Of a stretch of 64,000 nt of DNA, positions 35,354 through 45,730 are shown in pieces. Position numbers and translations under genes: made by a program. The stretch is taken from assembly GCA_958510875.1 (NCBI GenBank), contig OY294070.1, forward strand, positions 5,208,001 to 5,272,000, written 5' to 3'. The stretch comes from Endomychus coccineus. Taxonomy: Eukaryota > Arthropoda > Insecta > Coleoptera > Endomychidae. Each line of letters starts with the position of its first letter. Positions within the stretch are counted from its first letter, which is position 1. The notes below the pieces were generated by a model, which worked only from the letters and a program-made list of their open reading frames with translations, did not search any database and was not told the origin of the DNA.

Positions 35354-36918
35354 TTTTTTTGCGCAGGGGGAAATCTTGCATAGACGCCTCGGAGGCACGT
35401 GCCCCCGGGTGTGTCGGATTCTCATCGATAAAAACCTCTCCCCCGTGAGGTTGGTTGTCCTTCCCAGAAGGAGCTTCACTGCACTGCGATCGTTAGTGTC
35501 CTATTGTGCCCTCACATATTGCTATCTCCTCATCAGTATCCTATGACAGTAAAGGATACTTCTGATTTCCTCGGGTGTATTTTATCGTCTCCAAGGTATG
35601 TCCGACGACCAACCGCGTATTTATGCCTTCGGTAAACCATAAGGAATCCCCTGGTATCATATGAGGATTGCCCATATAGTTCTCCCGCCCATTCAAGGTT
35701 TGAATCATGAACGGTACGGAAGTGCTGTGAACCTTGATCCTGTTGGATTTTATTCCCAATGACCCAGGTGATACAAGCAATCCAAGAATGCTTCGACCTT
35801 TTCTTGTCCAAAGCGCTCCTCTTATGGATTCTGACTGAACGGCGAGGTGCAGTGGCTCCAACCCCAAAGGCTTTTCCGTCGCAGCCGTTGGAGTGGTCGA
35901 CATTGCACCTGTTGTTCCTAAGTACGCCAGCCTCTGAACTATGTTCAGGGAATGCTGGGATACTTTCGTTTTTGGCCACCACACGATTGCGGCGTATGTT
36001 ACAATAAGTCTCACTATGGTGATGTACACCCAGTGCTCCATCCGTGGCAAGATCCCAGGTTCTTCCGACTGTACGACGACAGGTTCACAGGGCCCTTATC
36101 GCTTTATTAGTGGTTTTCTCCAGATGCTTCCCAAAGGTCAGCCTTTTATCTAGGCTTACCCAAAGGTATTTGACCGCATCCGTCTGTTTCCAACGTCCTT
36201 TCTCCTCTTGAAGGGTACAAAAGCTATTTTCAAGTTCTTCCTTGTTGAACCAGTTTCCACGGTGTTCAGTACTTTCTGCCTCACAGATGCTATTGTGCTC
36301 CCGAACTTACTCTGTACTATAATGACGACGTCATCCGCATATCCGATTACGCAGAATCCTTCACTCTCAAGGAGTATTAGAAGTTCGTTCAGCAGAGGTG
36401 ACAGTACATCTCCCTGCGGATATCCTTCAGCGACCCGCACCTCCTTCTCAGTTCCTATGACTGTCTTGCATCGGAGCATGTTGTGGATCCATCTGCATCT
36501 CGCGTTGCTCGGGTAATTGCTTCGAAAGTGTTATCAAAAGCTCCCTCTATGTCCAGAAAACTCGCCAGCGCAGTCCATCGATATCTCTGCTCTCTGTATT
36601 AGCTCGTATACCGTCATTTCGCAGGGTTTCCCGGTTTGGTAGGCATACTGGTTACGATGTAGGGGATTTGTCATAAGAGTTCCATCCCTGACATGCCTGT
36701 CGATCAGTTTCCCTAGTTTTCCGGAGAAACCATGTTAGACTGATCGGACGGAAAGATTTTGGCTGGAAGTAAGACTCTCGCCCTGACTTTGGTATAAATC
36801 CCACTTTTGTCGACCTCCACTCTTCCGGTATGTAGCTCAGTGCTAAGCTGCCTCTCAGCATTTCACCCAGGATGGGGGTCAGTATATCATCGCCTGCTGC
36901 AGTAAAGCCGACATCCAT
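35354..36918 (-). pseudogene. Non-LTR retrotransposon (family C), copy 1
   Basis: Minus-strand frames in order: TAAGDDILTPILGEMLRGSL then YIPEEWRSTKVGFIPKSGRE (RT start, 36900-36780), VRVAEGYPQGDVLSPLLNEL and VIGYADDVVIIVQ (catalytic YADD, about 36340), VTYAAIVWWPKT and LNIVQRLAYLGTTGAMSTTP (35990-35900), KVHSTSVPFMI, GDSLWFTEG. At that point (about 35618) sequence jumps to GRRTYLGDD, deleting most of the RNase H and the C-terminal knuckle seen in copy 2 (59395-60580). A shared 3' untranslated region and an A-run at about 35355-35361 define the 3' end. Several frameshifts. Confidence 0.88.
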
Positions 36919-37829
36919 GAATCACAGTTCATTTAAAAAACAAATGGAAAATTATGGTTTCGGTCGAGGTCAATGATTTGGATTACCTACCTACTACCTT
37001 ATAAAAATTTTTTCAGATGAGGAAGTCGATTCTAACCTTGCTTTTAATCTTAGACGATGAATAAACATATTACAGCCTACCGAGACTATTATTAATTTAG
37101 GTCATTTCCTAGATAAAGGTCTCAATAGTGTTTTAAGAAAATGGAAAGTTTTTAATTTTTCGTAAATTTCTATATCTAGAAATTTTTAAAGGTAGGAATA
37201 TAAAATAACAAGTCTATGTACTTTAGCATAACTTTTATTTATTCGAAAGTTTATATGTTACACTATAAAAACATTTCAAAATTATGTAGTTTGACCTAAT
37301 GATTAATGAAACAAAAAAAAATTCGTAGCAACTGCTTTCCTACAGTAGGATATTTATTACATACTCTCTATTCCTGGTAAATTTTTACACTAAGTACCCT
37401 AATTGTAAATAAATGCAGTGTTACTTATATTTGTTAGTTGAACAAAAGTTATACACATTATTCTATAATTAAAATAACTACAAAAAATAAACTCCACTTC
37501 TAGAGATAAACAGAAAAAAAATTAGCCTCATGTTCATTGCATCTGAATGAATCTTATAATTTAGACGTATTTATTATATTTATTTCTTCCTCAATATTTT
37601 ATTTTAGTTTCTTAAGTTTAAATTGTTGAAAACTAGAAATGACTGAATAAAAAAAATTGATCTGACTTCACGTCCTTCATATACAGAATGGTTCAAAATA
37701 ATTCTACTCCCATGAGGCTAACTATCACAATCGAGTCAGTTATTCATACAATACATTTAATGTACGTTAAATTCCCCATAAATATTAAAAATAATGGTAA
37801 ATAAGGATAATGCCAAAAAAAAAAGAGAT
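36919..37829. other. 3' flank of zinc-finger gene
   Basis: AT-rich and without genes; the part adjacent to 37830 probably holds the 3' untranslated region and poly(A) signal of the minus-strand zinc-finger gene, but I could not pick one site among several AATAAA-like words. Confidence 0.45.
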
Positions 37830-40800
37830 TTAAATCTTTTTTGCCGTTTTTTTCGAATGATTCTTACTTTGTAGATGCTGTTTCAGTTGCAGCTCAGAAT
37901 TCAGGGTAGTATTGCACAATTCACAATAAAATAGCCCAGATGGAGTTTTGTACCTTGAAAAATCATTCCTGCTCGCTTTGGTATTATTGGCGGCACTGTC
38001 ATGTCCTGATAAAAAAAGTAAGCTGTACAAAACAAATTTGCGTTGAATCCAATAAATCTAATACTATCAAATTAATTTATATTTGAAATTGAAAAAAAAA
38101 TAACACCTAGATTATGATACTGTAATATTAATTCGTAGATACAAGCTCTGAGTAAATATATATCTAAAGAAGTTCGTCTTTTATCGTAAGTATTGTTAAG
38201 TTTTGCTTTTTTTAAACCCAATTTAATCGGGGCGATGGAGGACTTCCTGGATAACGAAACGTCCTTATTCGACTTCTCAGATAATAACATGGAAGTCGAA
38301 GTTTCTTTCGATTCTAATAGATCGGGAAATATGACAACTTTTCCATGCATATACCTTCAAAATATTGGAAAATTCGAATTTTCTCCGATCCGTTCTATAT
38401 GACATTAGAACACTACTCATACCGATTTTTCCCATTTAATCGAAGCTTAACGTGAACTATAAACCTTCAAATATGAATGACGCCCTGATGAATGACTTTC
38501 CGGATGACGAAACGTCTTTATTCGATTTCGCGTGCTGTAAAGCAAAGTTTGATTGGAATTCTACACTTAAATTAATGTAAAAAACCATAGTTTCGTTCGA
38601 TTCTAAGAGATCGAGAAAAACGACGAATTTTCCAAGCATATACCTTCAAAATATTGAAAAATTTGAATGTTTTATAAAACACGCGTAACCTCTCCGATCC
38701 GTTCTATATGACTTTAGAACCCTCCTCATACCGATTTTTAGGTTTAAATCGAAGCTTAACGTGAATTATGAACCTTCAAAGATTGATGACGTCCCGATGA
38801 AGGACTTTCCAGATGACGAAACGTCTTTATTCGACTTCGCATGCTATAACTAAGGTTTGATTCGAATTCTACACTTAAATTAATGTAAAAAACCATAGTT
38901 TCGTTCGATTCTAAGAGATCGAGAAAAACGACGAATTTTCCATGCATATACCTTCAAAATATTGAGAAATTTGAATGTTTTATAAAACACGCGTAACCTC
39001 TCCAATCCGTTCTATATGACTTTAGAACCCTACTCCAACCGATTTTTAGCATTAAATCGAAGCTCAAAGTGAATTATGAACCTTCAAAGATTGATGACGT
39101 CCCGATGAAGAACTTTCCGGATGACGAAACGTCTTTATTCGACTTCGCATGCTGCAACCAAGGTTTGATTCGAATTCTACACTTAAATTAATGTAAAAAA
39201 CCATAGTTTCAATCGATTCTAAGAGATCGAGAAAAACGACGAATTTTCCATGCATATACCTTCAAAATATTGAAAAATTTGAATGTTTTATAAAACAGGC
39301 GTAACCTCTCCGATCCGTTCTATATGACTTTAGAACCCTCCTCATACCGATTTTTCGGTTTAAATCGAAGCTTAACGTGAATTATGAACCTTCAAAGATT
39401 GATGACGTCCCAATGAAGGACTTTCCAGATGACGAAACGTCTTTATTCGACTTCGCATGCTATAACTAAGGTTTTATTCGAATTCTACACTTAAATTAAT
39501 GTAAAAAACCATAGTTTCGTTCGATTCTAAGAGATCGAAAAAAACAACGAATTTTCCATGAGGACATCACTATCGTAGTCTATAAACTTGACAGTTCGAA
39601 TATTCGTGTTGAATCTAAATTTCAATACAAATAAAAATTATAATGTAGGTATAATTTCGTGAAAGTGGCGATTTTTGAAGGCCATTTGTCGACCTATTGC
39701 CGCGCTTGTACGAGGGCAATGTGAAAAGTCCCTGAAAAATTAAACAATGATTTATTTGGTCTAAGCTTATTTTATTTATCAACGTAATCTCCTTGTAGCC
39801 CAATACACTTCGTCCAACGTTTTTCTAATTTTTCGATCTCTTCCAAATAATACGATTTAGGCAATCCTTCAAAATAGACGTTTGTTTCAGCGATGACCAC
39901 ATCGTTGGGAGCCAAAACTCTTTCCGCCTAGCCATTCCTCAATTGGAAATGGATAAAAATCGAAGGGGGTCAAATCTGGAGAATATGGTGGATGACGAAC
40001 GACTCTATCTGTTTTACTTTTCAGGGATTTTTCACCTTGCCCTCATACTGTATACTCCATTTCTGAACGAGTCAATGCGAGTGTCCCACATCCAGTACCA
40101 TGGAACTTACCTTCGACACCCGGTTCCTCAACGGGTATACTGAAATTTTCGATAACGATTCCCCTTTGCTTCAATTTTTTCAGATGCTTCTGCCCAGTGT
40201 AATGCGCCTCGATTTGTTTTTTGCACGTGCAAGCTATATTGCACAGATCGCATTTGAACGTACCGACAGGAGCGGGCGAAGGCTTCTCGACGATTTCGTT
40301 TGCCTCCTGAACAGTTACATCTTTTTTTCGGAAATCCAATCCGAAAGTATCGTCTCCGTTCAAAGCTGCTTTCGGTAAAGACCTGTAAGCAAAATAGTTT
40401 TTTTATAAAGCTTGTATGAAAATACCCTAGTTATACTCACTGTAATCTAACCCATTTGCCGTTGGCGTCATAATAACCTTTACCTGCAGGAGCTTTTTTC
40501 CCCAAAAGAGCCCTGTAATAGATAACATTTAAAATGCTTCTCTAATTATTACAAGAAGTGAATTACTTTTGGTGATTTCTTCCCATATAGTGTGATTCGG
40601 CATGCAGTTTACCAGTCAGAGGCAAATCACACGTTTCACAATGAAAATACCTGGGATTGTCTTCTCCCTAAAAAAAATACGTTTAGATGGAGTGTATCTT
40701 GATTATAGCACAGAATTCAAGACTTGACTCAAAATACTATAGTTTTTTCAATTAATTTCAATTTATTACAATTTCCATAACATAACATACAATATTTAAA

Positions 40801-43800
40801 TATAAATAAAGATAAGTATGTGTATTTTTAGAAGAAAAAAAAATTAAACTAGAAATACAATTTGTAACGTCTTGACAATTAAAAAGAATAAACAGAAAGC
40901 AGAAATACGCATAACCAAAAATCGTTTTAACTACCACACGAGAAAGACAAAAGAGTTCTTAGATGCTAACCCTCAAATATTAGTTTTGAATAAATGTAAT
41001 AAAACCGTAATAATGCATAGAGATGACGAAAACAAAAGAGGAAATCTATTAAATGATGAAACAACTTATAAAAAAAAATTAAATCTGACCCTACATTATG
41101 AGTACAAAATGACATGAATAAATAAATAAATGGTACAAAAATATGATAATCCTATTGATTTGAAAAATAAATTAATTTGCCATAATGGGCAAGTTTTATA
41201 TCTACGGGCTTCTGAAACTGCATAAAAGTGATATACCTTTAAGACCCATTGTAAGTAATATTGGAGCACCTACCTACAATCTATCAACAATATAATAGGA
41301 AAATATTACGTTGTGTATCTAGTAGTAAAAGCATTCCCGGACGACAACGTAAATTGCCGAGGCCAATAAGCATTGAAGTCTGGAAATGTGCTTTTACTAC
41401 GAGGTACACATACTATTTTTTTGAAATCGCAATCAACATTATCATAAATTACGAAATTTTTATAAATGCATAACAATTTTTGATTACCATCTTATAGCCT
41501 ATGAAATCGTTTCCTTTATAATCACCGTTTGTTTATTGTTGTGACAAAAGTTTAATACCTACTTATCGCTAAAAGATATTAAAAAATATTTAAAATGGAT
41601 AGTGATGATAATGCAGAGTTAGTTAATGCTGCTGAAAATGTCATCTTAAATCTATTGCCAAATAAATTCAAGGAAAAATATGAATCCGCTTACAAACGTT
41701 TTATGGATTATTGCCAAGAAAAAAGATTTGATTGCTTTAAAGATGTATGGGGAATGGAAATCCTCAACCGTTGCCGAAGTATATATAAAGGATTTTAAGA
41801 ATAAAGTAGACATAGCAGGTAAAATATTTAGAGGGGAAGAAAACAACAATAACGACGCTGATTTTTCAGGTAACATAACAGATACATTTAGAGGGGGAAG
41901 TGACAAAGAGAATGACTTTTCAGGTAGAGTTCAGTCTATGTTTAATAATTGTACAAACTGCAACATAAACTATAAATATACAAAAATAGTTACAATAAAC
42001 GTTCCATATGTGTAATAATATATTCAATAAATGTTCTTAATGTGAGTGTATTTATTTACTGTCTAAAATGTATACAGGTTCGGAAATTATTTATCTTGGG
42101 TATGGTGGCTTCATGAGAGCGTAAAGAATAGCTTGCTAATGAAGAGAGAGCATTACAATTTCAGGTCGGTCAGCTCAGAACGTAGGACGTGAGTATCATA
42201 CCAGCACCAGTGGAGTGAATGTGCGAGTCGCAGTTAACGCCTCGGGTGGGGTAAGAGGAGGGGCGCATAGCAGTGCGTCTCTCTTGTTTATGTGGTATTA
42301 TCATATCATTGCTTTCCTTGTTGCATGTGTAGATTTATGTCTAAACCCCAGAAGAATTATTTCCGATACTGTATATAAAAAAACGGTAGGTACCGATTTT
42401 GACGGCGTAGGTCGGCAAAAATTTTCGTTGCTTAGCCAAGGACTAAAATACTAGATTAGCTTCTTTGAAGTCTGAAGTTGCTCCGAGAAAGTAGGCATTC
42501 TTGAGCGATTTCAGAAAAAATAAATTTTATGTGAAGGACTCATGACATTAAAATGAGTTTATAAAAAAATCAATTAGTACCCGTAGATCATCTATTAATT
42601 TCTTTGGACGTTGTTTCTTTATTTACAAATATACCAGCCGTTTTGGCATTGAGTACAGTGGCGTAGCAAGGGGGACAAGTGCCCCGGGCGCCGAATCCAG
42701 GGGGCCCCAAATTTGGAAATGTCCAAGTTTATAAAAATCTGTCGGAAAAACATGTCACGGAAAAGAAGTTCACGATAAAAATTTAGGACGCACAGCTGTC
42801 TGAACAGCAGGATGACATTCTTCCCGTAACTTCATGCAGCTAATCAAGAGGCATCTGTCATCACTTTCTTCGGCACTATAAGACTTTGTACGTGTTCTTC
42901 TCTCAGTCAACTATACGGTGGGACTTGCTGAAAAGCGCAGAGAAGAGAACGGTGAAACAGGAATCTCAAACCAGATGGAGTGCTAGGTATGACGATGTCA
43001 GTGTCGTCTTTGAACATCTGGATTCTATTTTGGATCTGCTCGAAAAAATGAGTGAAAATCCATAATTGACGCCGGAAACTAGAAATGAAGCGGGAAGCCT
43101 TGCACACAGAATGCTGACGTTCGACTTTCTCAGCTTTCTCTACTTTTGGGACCAAGTTTTGCGGAGAATTGAACGCATTCAAAAAAGACTGCAAGATCCT
43201 GTGATGAATTTTGCAGATGCTGCCAACGACCTTGACTCTCTTCAACACACATTCGAGACGATTTGTGTACTGCTGCGATTGCTGACGCCAAACAAAAATG
43301 TGACCGATGGGGAATCAACGTCGAACGGAGAAGAAGACGTCGTCGCCGAATGCCTGGAGTTAGCTGAAGATGCAGGCCTTTCAGCAGAGGAGGAACAACG
43401 TCGCGTTTTGCCAAACGCTATTGATAGGCTTGAGGTTCGACAATCGTTTTCAGCGTCGTCGTGATCTGAACAAGAAGTTTGGCTTCCTCTTGAATGTTGC
43501 AGAGTTGATGACTGGTTCAGATTTCGATTTACGTGGAAAAACAGTGTGAAAGTTTCGGAGAATTTTACGCTACTGACGTTGACGGCACTGGCTTGTACCG
43601 GGATATCAAAAATTATCTTGGTCAAGGGTGGTTGTGGAATCTGAAACGTGTGTCTTATTTTACCTTTGAAATAATTTTGTCACTGTCACACTGACATCAT
43701 CAATAACCTACAAATTTCATACCTACTGACGCGCAGCCAGCTCCTCGAGGCATATGTCAAAATGATTACGTTCGTTGCTAATTACATAGGACGTTTGGCG

Positions 43801-45730
43801 TTCATGCAATTGTGTTTTTATACAATTCGAACTTTCTAATTTCGATAGGCCAAGTGAAAATCCCGGAGTCTGAAGCGCTAGAGACTTCTGAGTGTTATAA
43901 CATTCGTATAAAATTGCGAAATTTCGCACATTTAGAAACTTCAAATTAATTAATTTGACTTAACAGATTCTGACACAACAAAACATATTCAAAAATTTAA
44001 AGTAAGACACACGTTTTACATTCCACAACCACCCTTGACCAAGATAATTTTTGATATCCCGGTATAACGACATCGTTGACTGCAGAATGTTACCACGTTC
44101 ACGGGAAAATGTCATCGATAACCCCAACGAACTACTCCGATTTCTTATACAGTACGGTAAAGATGTTTTTCCGAATTTAAGAGTTGCGTTACAGATCCTG
44201 CTAACTGTTTCCGTATCTATTGCAAGTTGTGAGCGGTTCTTCAGCAAGTTAAAGTTAATATTAACTCATCTGCGGGCATCAATGGAGGAACAAAGATTGG
44301 CGGACTTAGCTCTGTTGAGTATAGAGAAAGAGACTCTCGAATCGATTGATGCATCACGCATAATGGATACGTTTGCATCAATGAAAGCGCGTAAAATACA
44401 TATCTAGATTTATTATTCAATGAATATATGATGCAAGTTTAAAAGAAAGGTACTTAAGACTATTAAAAACTGTCTTCCCCTGTTTCTTTCATTAAATATA
44501 TTTGGCAATATTGTATAAGAAAATAAATATTGTTAAGAATCAAGGGCCTGGGGGGGGGCGCAATTATGATAACTGCCCCTGGGCGCGCACAATCCTCGCT
44601 ACGCCTCTGATTGAGTAGCATCAAAAAACGTCGAGCAGAGATTAAAAACCACACAACTCTAGATCAATCTGAATTTATAAAATGTTCCCAATGATAAAAT
44701 TCAGTAGTGATTGATAAATTTAACAATTTCTACTGTAAACTACAATTTACTTGTGAAATAGAAGTGAACAAAAACATAAACATTAGGCATAATTCAGATG
44801 GAAAAATAAAAACTTCGTGGTTTACAAAAAAAGTTTGGTCTCAGTTGCACCAACAAGTTATGACCTAAAACAGTCCCTTGAGGAACTCCATGTGTTACAT
44901 GGACTTCACTGCTTAATATTGAGTTTATTTTAACACATTGCTTTATATCAATCAGATATTATTCGACTATTATCTATAATTATATCAAATTTATAAACTA
45001 ACCTCAGTTTTAGTTTTTGTAGAAACTTTTGCTCTCTTATGCAATGGCTCACCAGTTTTTTCCGAATGGGAAATCAGAAATTTTTTAATGTTCTTCTCGT
45101 GATTCCTAGATTTGTAATGCATTTTGGCTGTAACATTACTACTTAGTTGCAAGGAACATAGTTTACAATACAATGGTTGGAACATTGCAGTAAGTTCTTT
45201 CGGTAAAGAAGAGTCTTCTGTATCTGGGATGATTTGACGAACTGAAATCAGAACACATTTCCTAATCTTATTCTGACAAATAAAATTGACCAAATATCTA
45301 CTTACTGATATTTCCAGGCTGGTATGTTTTAGGTCTTTCTTTCTGATATTCGAGAGCTTTGAAAATACTCTCAGTGATCGAAGAAGTCTGTGCGGTTATC
45401 TGATTCGGCAGAAGCGGTACGCCAGGCCCTCTATAAACTTTCAGCTTATGTTGGGATGGCAAATGTACACTTTGGGTTTCGGGGTAATACTCATTGTGAT
45501 ATATATTTGACAAAACTGGACTCCTATCCATGGTAATTGTCTTATCTTCGTCAAATAAATCTGCCGCTCGTTTTCTGGGTACTCTAAAACTGGTATTCAA
45601 TTCTTTCTCTGCAAACCGGGATAGGAATAGTCAATGATTAATTTCAGGTTAATTCAAATGTCATCGATATTCGGAAGCTATTGAAATGTTGCTTACCAGG
45701 TAAAATTTCATTATTTTCTGTAATTTCCAT
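37830..45730 (-). CDS. Four-finger matrin/U1-type C2H2 zinc-finger protein, 7 exons
   Basis: Coding exons (minus strand) are 45730-45697, 45608-45306, 45241-45003, 40667-40567, 40512-40441, 40382-40111 and 38005-37830. All introns are GT-AG, phases match at every junction, and the sum is 1197 nt (398 residues plus stop). Four fingers have the same C-x2-C-x12-H-x5-H spacing: C138/C141/H154/H160, C202/C205/H218/H224, C294/C297/H310/H316 and C368/C371/H384/H390. The x5 spacing between histidines marks matrin/U1-type fingers, which often bind double-stranded RNA; ZNF385/ZNF346-like proteins are the nearest family I recall. A basic KRAA stretch near residue 20 and the KKTAKKI tail suggest nuclear location. 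Intron 3 (4.3 kb) and intron 6 (2.1 kb) are filled with TEs and tandem repeats; coding exons are intact. TTC12-like gene lies upstream in the same orientation. Confidence 0.9.
38195..39560. repeat. ~308-bp tandem array in intron 6
   Basis: Units begin at the word cgaagcttaacgtgaattat near 38441, 38751, 39057 and 39365 (periods 310, 306, 308), with a diverged partial unit before (38195-38440) and a partial one at the end. Each unit carries ttccatgcatataccttcaa, gatgacgaaacgtctttatt and a ttaatgtaaaaaaccatagt stretch. The minus strand of each unit has a frame starting [14 protein letters not shown] of about 60 codons, which is a by-product of the repeat rather than a gene. The array lies wholly inside intron 6 of the zinc-finger gene. 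Confidence 0.9.
39711..40045 (-). mobile_element. mariner deletion derivative, 335 bp
   Basis: Ends are cgagggcaatgtgaaaagtc on the left and an imperfect inverse, tttttcaccttgccctca, on the right, flanked by TA (39709-39710 and 40046-40047). The minus strand still encodes mariner C-terminal pieces: [16 protein letters not shown], then [24 protein letters not shown] and [10 protein letters not shown].-type sequence before a stop near 39775. The 5' part of the gene is deleted. The element sits 65 bases from the donor of exon 6 of the zinc-finger gene, so it lies just inside intron 6. Confidence 0.85.
41313..41408. repeat. Imperfect hairpin, ~30-base arms
   Basis: gtgtatctagtagtaaaagc with the following attcccggac pairs with gtctggaaatgtgcttttac and the following tacgaggtacac, leaving a loop of about 35 bases that includes cgtaaattgccgaggccaat. 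It may be the terminus of the inserted element or a tiny palindromic MITE. Confidence 0.65.
41595..42015 (+). pseudogene. Internally deleted Crypton-like recombinase
   Basis: The gene starts [20 protein letters not shown] then [20 protein letters not shown], which looks like the N-terminal SAM-like DNA-binding domain of eukaryotic tyrosine recombinases (Crypton type). At about 41745 it jumps, out of frame, into a C-terminal end: [20 protein letters not shown], ..[14 protein letters not shown]. The 'GEWKSS.VAE.YI' block carries the catalytic Tyr region of one Crypton group. The catalytic domain with the Arg and His residues is missing, so the product could bind DNA at most. Intermediate frames stop quickly. 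Confidence 0.6.
42915..44407 (+). pseudogene. hAT transposase (ZMYM1-like), broken
   Basis: Coding starts in mid-gene at [40 protein letters not shown], meets a TAA (about 43066), continues [40 protein letters not shown], to a stop at 43464 and a shifted segment to 43595. The MITE then interrupts it; beyond that, [20 protein letters not shown] and [40 protein letters not shown] (the hAT C-terminal dimerisation domain) run to the stop at 44407. The N-terminal zinc-finger and first catalytic regions are absent. This kind of hAT protein is usually labelled ZMYM1-like or 'zinc finger MYM-type'. Confidence 0.85.
43598..44062. mobile_element. Tc1/mariner-like MITE inside the hAT, 465 bp
   Basis: Inverted repeats of about 63 bases (ccgggatatcaaaaattatc inward to gtgtgtctta, and the inverse) are flanked by TA (43596-43597 and 44063-44064). 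Excising the MITE and one TA restores the transposase reading DGTGLYNDIVD, so the insertion site is certain. There is no transposase inside. Confidence 0.92.
44871..44935 (-). pseudogene. Non-LTR RT palm scrap
   Basis: The minus strand reads [15 protein letters not shown], the palm motif of a non-LTR RT, similar to GVPQGTILG in family D. Only about 65 bases are recognisable. Confidence 0.6.

Larger units (their letters stand above)
41304..42514 (+). mobile_element. Crypton-derived segment inserted in PLE copy 2
   Basis: About 1.2 kb interrupts the PLE between aatatataataggaaa-like sequence and aaataaattttatgtg. It holds a hairpin near its left end (41313-41408) and a short recombinase-derived gene (41595-42015). 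I could not define target duplications because both junctions fall in A-runs, so the borders are approximate and the segment may be composite. Confidence 0.65.
42656..44609 (+). mobile_element. hAT element, 1954 bp
   Basis: Terminal repeats cagtggcgtag and ctacgcctctg are hAT-like, and an exact 8-base duplication attgagta flanks the element (42648-42655 and 44610-44617), the hAT signature. Removing it restores continuous PLE sequence (gcattgagtagcatcaaaa), which confirms the borders. It carries a broken transposase and a nested MITE at 43598-44062. Confidence 0.95.
40858..44870 (+). mobile_element. Penelope-like element copy 2, with nested inserts
   Basis: Three blocks align in order with the PLE at 16378-18468 (opposite strand): 40858-41303 ([20 protein letters not shown] ... 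[15 protein letters not shown]), 42515-42655 (NF.VKDS, TGA, then [17 protein letters not shown]) and 44618-44870 ([20 protein letters not shown] ... [10 protein letters not shown], decaying after KKVWSQ). The gaps are the Crypton-derived segment (41304-42514) and the hAT element (42656-44609). It is truncated at both ends and lies antisense to the host gene in intron 3. It retains the same in-frame TGA as copy 1. Confidence 0.9.

Noticed and set aside
38072..39255. Repeated ~60-codon minus-strand frames starting MHGKFVVF
   Set aside because: One per tandem unit; a by-product of the repeat, inside an intron with confirmed flanking exons.
43066..43625. Minus-strand frames within the hAT element
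   Set aside because: Shadows of the plus-strand transposase, without domains.
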